Assembly: GCF_041929205.1 (NCBI RefSeq) | Contig: NZ_JBHFNT010000288.1 | Length of the DNA: 64,000 nucleotides | From: Floridanema evergladense | GTDB lineage: Bacteria; Cyanobacteriota; Cyanobacteriia; Cyanobacteriales; Aerosakkonemataceae | Strand: one strand, 5' to 3' | In this document: positions 51,835 to 59,296 of the stretch, one piece after another | How positions within the stretch are numbered: position 1 is the stretch's first letter | How the letters are laid out: each line of letters starts with the position of its first letter | The notes under the pieces: model-generated | Databases searched by the model: none | What the model was told of the DNA's origin: nothing | The model's input: only the letters and a program-made list of their open reading frames with translations | Translations under genes and position numbers: made by a program

Positions 51835-53235
51835 GTGTCAAAAAAATTTATTTCGTCTCCTTATCTATCTGAAGCAGATAATCAGGATCTCTCGATTGAC
51901 TCCACCTTGAGTACACTACCGCTGTACTCATTTGCAGCTGATGTAAATTGCTTTCCTGCGGAAGTTGTGGAAGTGTTGGAGAAACATAGCAAACTACCGG
52001 GAGTGATTTTATTAGATCGAGGTAAGTTTGTGGGCATGATTTCACGGTTGCGTCTGTTAGAATGTTTAGTTTTAACTGCTAAACAGGATTTATTGTTTAA
52101 AAAAACACTACAGTTTATTTATAATTACGCTCGCACTGATGTTTTAATTCTGCCTGAAACTATGCCAATTTTAGCAGCTGCACAAATGGCATTACGGCGA
52201 TCGTCCGAACTCTTAGGAGAGCCGATCGTTGTTCAATCAGAAACGCAAGATTATAAGTTATTAGATATTCATGAGTTAAACATTGCTCACTGGCAAATTC
52301 GGGGAATTGAAACTCAAGTACGCTACGAAAGAACACAGGTGCAATTAATTCAAAGTGAAAAAATGGCTAATTTAGGGCGTTTGGTGGATGGAGTAGCGCA
52401 CGAAATTTTAGATCCTGTAGGTTTTATTTGGGGAAATTTAAGTCATATTTCAACTTACACCGAAAGCTTATTACAATTAATTTCTGCCCATGAAGAATTT
52501 CTGCCAAAAGTGCCTGAAAAAATTTTGGAATTAAAAGATGAGATCGAATTTGATTTTTTAAAACAAGATTTGCCCAGAGCAATTAAAAGTGTTAAAGGCG
52601 GTGCAGAGCGATTAAAAAAATTAGTCAGTAGTTTACAGAACTTTTGCCATATTGATGAAGTTTATCCTAAACCTGCCGATCTACACGCTATGTTAGATAG
52701 TATCATTTTATTGTTTCAAAGCCGATTAAAAAGCGAAATTGGAATTTTTAAACAATATGGCAATTTACCGCCAATAACTTGTTTTGCCGGACAATTAAAT
52801 CAAGTATTTATGAATATTCTGAGTGATGCTGTAGATAATTTATTGAATCAAGCAGCTTACCAAGAGTTTACAAAAGAATTGCGTGGTGACAGACAAAGAT
52901 TTTTTCCGCATAAACCATGTATTGTAATTAAAACTACGGTTGATTCTCCTGAACCTGCATCTAATCCTGAATCTTTAGGGTCACGTTGGGTTTCCATTAT
53001 AATTGCGGATAATGGCCCTAGTTTATCGCCTAGCGCACTCAAGCAAATTTTAGATTCTTTTTCTGTAGAGAAACGGGCGGAAAAAGAAACAAGCTTAGCG
53101 GTGAGTTACCAAATTATTACGGCTAAACATGGAGGAAAGTTGTTGGTTCGATCGGCAAATAGTAAAGATAATTTAAACTCAGAACTATTTTCTGATACGG
53201 GTAGAGAGTTTGAAATTCTTTTACCTTTAGTCTAA
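51835..53235 (+). CDS. CBS-pair histidine-kinase-like protein with degenerate ATPase domain
   Basis: A 466-residue paralogue of the kinase before it, starting at GTG. The CBS-like N-terminus (SIDSTLSTLPLYSFAADVNC) is diverged. The His box survives as KMANLGRLVDGVAHEILDPV, with NP changed to DP. The ATPase core is worn: the N box reads FMNILSDAVDNLL, DNGPG has become DNGPS, and the G2 box GTGLGLA has become ETSLAVS. It is unlikely to bind ATP normally. The frame is open, so it may work as a pseudokinase partner or scaffold, or be decaying. Confidence 0.82.
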   Translation: MSKKFISSPYLSEADNQDLSIDSTLSTLPLYSFAADVNCFPAEVVEVLEKHSKLPGVILLDRGKFVGMISRLRLLECLVLTAKQDLLFKKTLQFIYNYARTDVLILPETMPILAAAQMALRRSSELLGEPIVVQSETQDYKLLDIHELNIAHWQIRGIETQVRYERTQVQLIQSEKMANLGRLVDGVAHEILDPVGFIWGNLSHISTYTESLLQLISAHEEFLPKVPEKILELKDEIEFDFLKQDLPRAIKSVKGGAERLKKLVSSLQNFCHIDEVYPKPADLHAMLDSIILLFQSRLKSEIGIFKQYGNLPPITCFAGQLNQVFMNILSDAVDNLLNQAAYQEFTKELRGDRQRFFPHKPCIVIKTTVDSPEPASNPESLGSRWVSIIIADNGPSLSPSALKQILDSFSVEKRAEKETSLAVSYQIITAKHGGKLLVRSANSKDNLNSELFSDTGREFEILLPLV

Positions 53236-53253
53236 AGTTATCAATTTCAATAT

Positions 53254-54081
53254 GTGTTGGATGTAGAATTAGTATGGAGAGAGAAAATTTTGTCAGTAGA
53301 AAGTCTAATTAACAACATACCTGGAGCTATTTATCGGCGATTGTATGATTGTGATTGGACGATGGAATTTATTAGTGATGCGATCGCAGATATTTCCGGT
53401 TATGCCGCACTGGATTTTATAGATAATCGAATTAGAAGTTTCGCTAGTATTATTCATCCCAATGATAAAAAAAATATAGAGCAAAGTATTAGTGAAAGTA
53501 TTAATTATGGGAAATCCTATATTTTGGAATATCAAATTATTCATGCAGATGGTAATATTAAATGGGTTTATGAAAAAGGACAAGCAATTTTTTCTAATTT
53601 AGGAGAAGTTGAATATTTAGATGGGGCAATTTTTGATATTACCGATCGCAAAATAGCCGAATTAGCTTTGCGTGACAGCGAGTATCGTTATTACACGCTG
53701 ACTAAATCCTCGCCAGTGGGTATATTTCGTATTGATAGACAAGGAAACTGTTTATATGTCAATGAAAGATGGTGTGAAATAGTAGGAATTAGCTTGGAAG
53801 AGGCATTAGATAAAGATTGGGTAGAAGCTATTTATTCTGATGACAGAGAGCGAGTTTTTCAAGAATTCGATCCTTCAAGAAATAGAAATAAAAAACTATT
53901 AGTAACTATCACCCAAAGAATTCATCAATCTTTAAATTTAGAAGAAATTTTAAATACAACAGTGAGAGAAGTTAGGAAATTACTTAATAGCGATCGAGTT
54001 TTAGTTTACCGCATTTGGCAAGACGGAACAGGTAGTGTAGTCACGGAAGCAGTAGTTTCTGATTGTGAAGCAATTTTATAA
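53254..54081 (+). pseudogene. Truncated PAS-PAS-GAF signalling protein
   Basis: A 275-residue frame starting at GTG. It has a PAS domain (about 15-140, FISDAIADISGYAALDFIDN and GNIKWVYEKGQ, ending DITDRKIAE), a second PAS (about 145-210, YYTLTKSSPVGIFRIDRQGN), and the first ~60 residues of a GAF domain (LVTITQRIHQSLNLEEILNT, then DRVLVYRIWQDGTGSVVTEA). The product stops there, although GAF domains continue another 100 residues, and a kinase or cyclase normally follows. So the 3' part is lost. The absent leading PAS context suggests the 5' part may be lost too. tenA lies on the opposite strand four bases away. Confidence 0.65.
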
Positions 54082-54084
54082 AAG

Positions 54085-54717
54085 TTAATTCTCTTCAGTA
54101 AAATCCCATGCTGATTGAAAAAATTCATACTCGCACAACATGGCATAATGATAGATTGGTTCGGCTGTTGCTTTAGTTTCGACGTAGCGATCGACTAACG
54201 CTTCCAATGCTGTGGTTAATGGGACAAATTCCGAGGAACTATAAGTGCGAATCCAGTCAGCATATTGATGTTCAGGAATACCATTTTTCGCTAATTCTTG
54301 CCCTAAAAAAGCATACAATCGCATACAAGGAGCCATCGCAACAGCTGTTAAACCTGCGGCATTATTCCAAGCAGTAGCTAATAGGAAATCTGTATAACGA
54401 CGAGTAGCTAAAGAAGGAGAAACTTTTTGCAAATTCACTCCCCATTGTGTCGCATAATTCTGATGTAATTTTAGTTCTTCTAAAACCCCGGTTGCTAAGT
54501 TGTGAAAAATGAGGAAGCTTTCCCAATTAGGCGATCGCACTGCTGCTATACTATAAGCTCTGGCAAAAGCTTCTAAGAAAAAAGCATCCTGTCCAACATA
54601 ATAAGCAAAGCGATTTTTTGGTAATGTACCTGTAGCAATTTCCTGCACAAATGGATGTGCTAAACAAGCTTGTGCTAATTCTTGATTCGCTTGCCACAAT
54701 TCTTCAGAAATAGTCAT
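54085..54717 (-). CDS. tenA: TenA-family thiaminase II/aminopyrimidine aminohydrolase
   Basis: A 210-residue all-helical protein. TenA enzymes salvage the thiamine pyrimidine by hydrolysing aminopyrimidine or thiamine. FAYYVGQDAFFLEAFARAYS near 37, AAGLTAVAMAPCMRLYAFLG near 120 with the catalytic Cys, and the terminal ALCEYEFFQSAWDF with the catalytic Glu are typical. Length is normal. No thi genes are adjacent and no TPP riboswitch is seen upstream. The next gene is divergent, leaving about 110 bases between. Confidence 0.9.
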   Translation of the reverse strand: MTISEELWQANQELAQACLAHPFVQEIATGTLPKNRFAYYVGQDAFFLEAFARAYSIAAVRSPNWESFLIFHNLATGVLEELKLHQNYATQWGVNLQKVSPSLATRRYTDFLLATAWNNAAGLTAVAMAPCMRLYAFLGQELAKNGIPEHQYADWIRTYSSSEFVPLTTALEALVDRYVETKATAEPIYHYAMLCEYEFFQSAWDFTEEN

Positions 54718-54851
54718 ATTTTTTTAATAAACCGCAAAGAACGCAAAGGAAAAGTAGAAGCTGTGATAATCATTTTAATAGTTTTAAACACGATCGCAAT
54801 TTTACGCTTTAAAATTTTAATGTAAGTTTGGCTATAAACCAGGAGAATAAA

Positions 54852-55241
54852 GTGCCAAAATGGAAACTTGTAACAGAATTTACCTTTGATAGCGCTCATT
54901 ATATCAAAGATTATAATGGCCCTTGCGGACGGCTGCACGGACACACTTATAAGGTGCGAATTGAAGCTACATCAACAAAACTTTATTCATCGGAATTTTG
55001 TCCTCATCCGGTGATGGTTGCTGATTTTCGGACATTACGTTGGGCGAAAAAAGATATTACTAAAGGTGGGTTAGATCATGGGATTTTGAATGAAGTAATG
55101 CCAGAAGATTACGCAACTACGGCAGAAATGATCGCTAAATTCATTTACGATCGAACTAAGGAAAAATTGCCAGAAAATGTGCAATTAAAAGTAGTTGTAT
55201 CGGAAACTCCTAATTCTTGGGTGGAATACGAAGATGAGTAA
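54852..55241 (+). CDS. queD: 6-pyruvoyltetrahydropterin synthase/QueD-family protein
   Basis: A 129-residue T-fold enzyme. Zinc ligands are in DSAHYI and GRLHGHTYKVRIE, and the catalytic Cys is in PCGRLHGH. DFRTLRWAKKDI and GLDHGILNEV follow, then AEMIAKFIYDRTKE and VVVSETPNSWVEYE, all typical of QueD. It probably makes 6-carboxytetrahydropterin in queuosine synthesis, although a pterin-synthase role is an alternative. AGGAG lies six bases before the GTG at 54852, which is chosen over the upstream TTG at 54828. Confidence 0.88.
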   Translation: MPKWKLVTEFTFDSAHYIKDYNGPCGRLHGHTYKVRIEATSTKLYSSEFCPHPVMVADFRTLRWAKKDITKGGLDHGILNEVMPEDYATTAEMIAKFIYDRTKEKLPENVQLKVVVSETPNSWVEYEDE

Positions 55242-55319
55242 ATGCAGACTTGCCATTGATGACCATAGCCTGTAAATTTTTAAATGGGGGAGCGATCGCA
55301 AAACTAAGCAAATTTAGAC

Positions 55320-56081
55320 ATGACAAAATTACAAGCTTTAATTTTCGATGTAGATGGTACGTTAGCTGATACAGAACGAGATGGTCATCGAATTGCATTC
55401 AATCAAGCTTTTGCCGAACAAGGTTTCGATTGGCATTGGTCAGAATCTTTATATGGTGAATTATTAACTGTTGCAGGCGGAAAAGAAAGAATTCAATATT
55501 ATTTAAAGCAACATCACCCAAATTTTCAGCCTCCATCCCAATGGTCAGAATTTTTAGCAAATTTGCATAAACTGAAAACAAAATATTACCAAGAATTGCT
55601 TAAAGCTGCGGCAATTCCTCTTCGACCTGGAGTAAAACGATTAATTAAAGAAGCAAAAGAACAAGGTTTACGTTTAGCTATTGCCACTACCAGTGCTTTA
55701 CCAAATGCAACAGCTTTGTTGGAACAAACTCTTAATCCTGATTGGTTTGAAATTATTGCCGCTGGCGATATTGTTCCCGCAAAAAAACCCGCACCAGATA
55801 TCTACAATTATGTATTGGAAAAAATGGGATTAACAGCTAATGAATGTCTAGTTTTTGAAGATTCAAATCATGGTTTACAAGCAGCATTTGGGGCAGATTT
55901 AAAAACCATTATTACAGTGAATGACTATACTAAAAATCAAGATTTTAGTCCCGCTTGTTTGGTAGTAAATCATTTAGGCGAATTAGATTTACCATGCGAA
56001 TTTTTAGCAGGAAATATTCCAGATGTAACAGTTAAATATGTAGATTTAGCTTTATTACAACTTCTACATAATGTCAGTTAA
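55320..56081 (+). CDS. cbbY: CbbY-like HAD phosphatase
   Basis: A 253-residue haloacid-dehalogenase enzyme. The DVDGTLADTERDGHRIAFNQ opening (motif I) with RDGHR, the GGKERIQYYL block in the cap, IATTSALP (motif II) near 122, a Lys in PAKKPAPDIYNYVL (motif III), and VFEDSNHGLQAA (motif IV) follow CbbY closely. CbbY removes xylulose 1,5-bisphosphate, a Rubisco inhibitor, by dephosphorylation; a phosphoglucomutase-like role is less likely. It is convergent with the GH65-phosphoglucomutase gene. Confidence 0.85.
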   Translation: MTKLQALIFDVDGTLADTERDGHRIAFNQAFAEQGFDWHWSESLYGELLTVAGGKERIQYYLKQHHPNFQPPSQWSEFLANLHKLKTKYYQELLKAAAIPLRPGVKRLIKEAKEQGLRLAIATTSALPNATALLEQTLNPDWFEIIAAGDIVPAKKPAPDIYNYVLEKMGLTANECLVFEDSNHGLQAAFGADLKTIITVNDYTKNQDFSPACLVVNHLGELDLPCEFLAGNIPDVTVKYVDLALLQLLHNVS

Positions 56082-56105
56082 TTGAAGATAAAACAAAAAA
56101 CTTTA

Positions 56106-56172
56106 ACCAGGATTCATAGATTTAACAGATTTTTTAATTAATCCTGCTCATCATGTAAATCCATAAATCCTG
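56106..56172. repeat. Imperfect 20-bp inverted repeat downstream of cbbY
   Basis: CAGGATTCATAGATTTAACA and TGTAAATCCATAAATCCTG are imperfect reverse complements separated by about 25 bases. It sits between convergent genes (cbbY-like and GH65). It may act as a terminator, or be a small dispersed palindrome. Confidence 0.55.
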
Positions 56173-56194
56173 ATCCTGTTTTGAGTTATCTCTC

Positions 56195-59086
56195 CTACCC
56201 AGAAATTACACGATAAAGTTTAGCTTGCAAGTCCGTCCAACTAACTCCGGCTAAATTAGGAAGCACTACATGAGCATCTTTTACTCTTTCAGAAGGGCCA
56301 AGTCCTACTGCCCACATTCTAGCGGCTAAAGCTGCTTCAATACCTGCGGCTGCATCCTCGATAACTAGACAATTTTCCGGGGGAATTCCTATTAGTTTGG
56401 CGGCGTGTAAAAACAAGTCAGGTGCGGGTTTTGGGGTTTGGACACTGTAACCATCTGCGATCGCATCTACGCGATTAGCAATTCCCAATTTTTCCACAAC
56501 TGGACGGGCATTTTTACTAGCTGAACCAATAGCTATTTTAATCCCCGCTTGCCTCAATTCATCTAATAAATTTAAGGCTCCTGGCAACAAATCAGCAGGT
56601 GAAATACTCTCAATTGATTGTACATAATAGCTGTTTTTTCGCTCCATCATTTCCAGTAATTTCTCTTCTGAAAATGGGCGATTTCCAGCAATTAATAACA
56701 GCGATTCTCTCCGTGATATACCTCTTAATGCTTCATTCGCTTCTCGATTAAAAGGTAATCCTTCTTCATCCGCTAATCTTTGCCAAGCTCGATAATGAAA
56801 TTCTGCGGTATCAGTGAGAACTCCATCTAAATCAAAAATTACACCTTGAATATTAGGAGTTATATTCCTAGAAACTGAGGTAATATTAGGAGAAACTAAA
56901 TCGAATTCATGCCAGTTTCCCTGCCAATGCAATTTGAATTTTAAGCGGTTCCAACCAGGGGGTAATTGTGGTTGTGCTACAGGGCCATTTTCTGCAAATT
57001 GAACCCCACCAAAACCCAAAACTACAGCTTGCCAAATACCTCCAGCACTAGCACCGTGAATGCCATCATTAGCATTACCTCGGACATCTTCTAAATCTAC
57101 TAAAGCTGCCTGCATAAATCGATCGTAAGCTTCTTCATTTTTGCCTAAATCTGAAGCTAAAATTGCATGAATTGCTGGCCCTAAAGATGAACCGTAAGTT
57201 ATATCTGTGCGAGGTGCGTAGTAATCCCAATTTCGCTGCAATGATTCTTGATTGTAAGGAATTTCTTTTGATTGACGCATCAAGTAAAGCAGCATTAAAA
57301 CATCTGGTTGTTTGAGGACTTGTCGCTTATTTCCTCCTTCAATACCCAGAATTGCTTGCATTGATTTATTCCGAGGTTCATAATCCTCTAAGTTGATATC
57401 TTCTAATTTGAAAAATCCTTCAAATTGCTCGATCAATGCACTAGATTCGTCATAAAGAATCCAGAGATTTTTAGCGATATCTTGCCAGCGCGATCGTCTT
57501 TCCCCAGTCAGTTTTAGTTTACCTTTCAAATCAGCAAATTTTTCGGGAAAACTGCTACTTAACCAATCATAAACAATCAACGCTTTTTCTAAATGCCATT
57601 GCGCCATACGATTAGTAAAAACATTATTGCTGACGTGCTCGTGATACTCATCAGCACCGATTACTTCCCGAATTTCGTAGCGTTCTTCTTTGGTATTCCA
57701 CTCAACTCGACTCATCCAAAAAATAGCAGTATCGAGAATAATTTCGGCTCCGTAATCTCGCATCCATTCATCATCTTTTGTCGCTTTCCAGTAATACCAA
57801 ACTGCATAAGCAACATCAGCGCTAATGTGAATTTCCCTATCTCGACACCAAATTCTAATTTCTTCGCCATAAGGCTGATTAGGAAGTGCCCAACGAGGCG
57901 TTACTTCATCACCAGTATCAGCACTTTCCCAAGCATACATTGCTCCTTTATATCCATAATGTGCTGCTTTACGTCTGGCTCCATTTAAAGTGTAATAACG
58001 ATAAGTTAATAAGTTACGTGCTATCTTTGGTTGGGTAAAAGTAAAGAAAGGCAAAATAAAGATTTCTGTGTCCCAAAAAACGTGACCCCGATATCCAAAA
58101 CCGGAAAGAGTTTTCGCAGGAATACTCACTTTATCATCATAACGAGGCGCACTAATTAGCAGTTGGAATAAGTTGTAACGTATAGCTAATTGTGCTCTAG
58201 TATCTCCCTCAACTACAATATCACTTTGATGCCAAACTTCTTGCCATGCTGCTTCAGTTGCATTTAATAATGTAGTGTAATTAGGTAATTGAGTGAGTTT
58301 ATTTTGTGCTGTTTCTACCGGGTTTTCTGTTTCTCGTGAAGTGAAAACTGTAATTAATTTTTCTACTATGACATTAGTTCCGGGACTAGCAATAAAAGTT
58401 GAACTAATTGTCGGATATCCTGGCGCATTTGTAACTTGTAATGCAGCATCAATTCCCAAAATTGCTATTTTAAATGCTATAGCTAATTCAATTCGAGAAG
58501 CACGAGTGCGAGCATTTAACCAAGCTCCACTATCAATTTTTCCTTGGTTAAGTAATTCCCAATGATTGTAACCTTGATTTTCTGGGTAGCCGTTAATGCT
58601 TGCTTGAATTTCTACTGTTAATTGTGAGTCTAAAGGTGTAATTTCAAAACGCAATGCCAGAACGTTTTGATCTGCTAAACTAGCGAATCGTTCCCAACAA
58701 AGGTCAACAGTTTTGTTATTAGGACTGCGCCAACGGACTCGACGAGATAGAATACCGCGACGTAAGTCTAATTGTCGCTGATAACTGAGGATTTGTCCTT
58801 GATCTAAACGAAAACGATCGCCATCTACAATGACTAAAAAAGGCAACCAATCAGGACAGTTAGCTAGTTCAGTATAGACGATCGGAACATCATCATAAAC
58901 ACCATGAATTAATGTTGATGGTGATGAACGTGGATAGCCTTCTTCAAAACTACCCCTAGTACCTAAATAACCATTGCCAATAGTAAAAACAGTCTCTCTT
59001 GAATGTAATTGTTCCGGCTCAAACTGGTTTTCGGTTAAAGTCCAGTCTGTGTAAATTAATGATTGATTTTGTCTGGCTCTATCCAT
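56195..59086 (-). CDS. GH65 disaccharide phosphorylase fused to beta-phosphoglucomutase
   Basis: A 963-residue bifunctional protein. Residues about 15-735 are a GH65 (alpha/alpha)6 phosphorylase: FTIGNGYLGTRGSFEEGYPR near 35, KTLSGFGYRGHVFWDTEIF near 325, and EVIGADEYHEHVSNNVFTN near 475 with the catalytic Glu. Residues about 742-963 are a complete beta-phosphoglucomutase (GVIFDLDGVLTDTAEFHYRA, IAIGSASKN, QTPKPAPDLF, VIEDAAAGIEAAL). The first half should phosphorolyse an alpha-glucobiose (trehalose, kojibiose, nigerose or maltose; not resolved), giving beta-glucose 1-phosphate that the second half converts to glucose 6-phosphate. Confidence 0.9.
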   Translation of the reverse strand: MDRARQNQSLIYTDWTLTENQFEPEQLHSRETVFTIGNGYLGTRGSFEEGYPRSSPSTLIHGVYDDVPIVYTELANCPDWLPFLVIVDGDRFRLDQGQILSYQRQLDLRRGILSRRVRWRSPNNKTVDLCWERFASLADQNVLALRFEITPLDSQLTVEIQASINGYPENQGYNHWELLNQGKIDSGAWLNARTRASRIELAIAFKIAILGIDAALQVTNAPGYPTISSTFIASPGTNVIVEKLITVFTSRETENPVETAQNKLTQLPNYTTLLNATEAAWQEVWHQSDIVVEGDTRAQLAIRYNLFQLLISAPRYDDKVSIPAKTLSGFGYRGHVFWDTEIFILPFFTFTQPKIARNLLTYRYYTLNGARRKAAHYGYKGAMYAWESADTGDEVTPRWALPNQPYGEEIRIWCRDREIHISADVAYAVWYYWKATKDDEWMRDYGAEIILDTAIFWMSRVEWNTKEERYEIREVIGADEYHEHVSNNVFTNRMAQWHLEKALIVYDWLSSSFPEKFADLKGKLKLTGERRSRWQDIAKNLWILYDESSALIEQFEGFFKLEDINLEDYEPRNKSMQAILGIEGGNKRQVLKQPDVLMLLYLMRQSKEIPYNQESLQRNWDYYAPRTDITYGSSLGPAIHAILASDLGKNEEAYDRFMQAALVDLEDVRGNANDGIHGASAGGIWQAVVLGFGGVQFAENGPVAQPQLPPGWNRLKFKLHWQGNWHEFDLVSPNITSVSRNITPNIQGVIFDLDGVLTDTAEFHYRAWQRLADEEGLPFNREANEALRGISRRESLLLIAGNRPFSEEKLLEMMERKNSYYVQSIESISPADLLPGALNLLDELRQAGIKIAIGSASKNARPVVEKLGIANRVDAIADGYSVQTPKPAPDLFLHAAKLIGIPPENCLVIEDAAAGIEAALAARMWAVGLGPSERVKDAHVVLPNLAGVSWTDLQAKLYRVISG

Positions 59087-59296
59087 CGGTGCTGGTGTTA
59101 GTTTATGTAACTATTAATTTGCAATTTGAGGAAAGAAATTTGGACTTGACACTCCAGAGAATGCTTAAATTATTCTGATTTTAAATATTGTTTGGAAAAA
59201 CAACTTCATACTCTAGTAGCATTCCCTATCTAAAATCAGCAATAATTTACTAAAACAACCTTTTTTTTCAGAATTTCCTGGTAGTATTTTCAGAGA

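Noticed and set aside
54085..54850. TPP riboswitch upstream of tenA
   Set aside because: No THI-box elements could be seen in the roughly 110 bases before the ATG.
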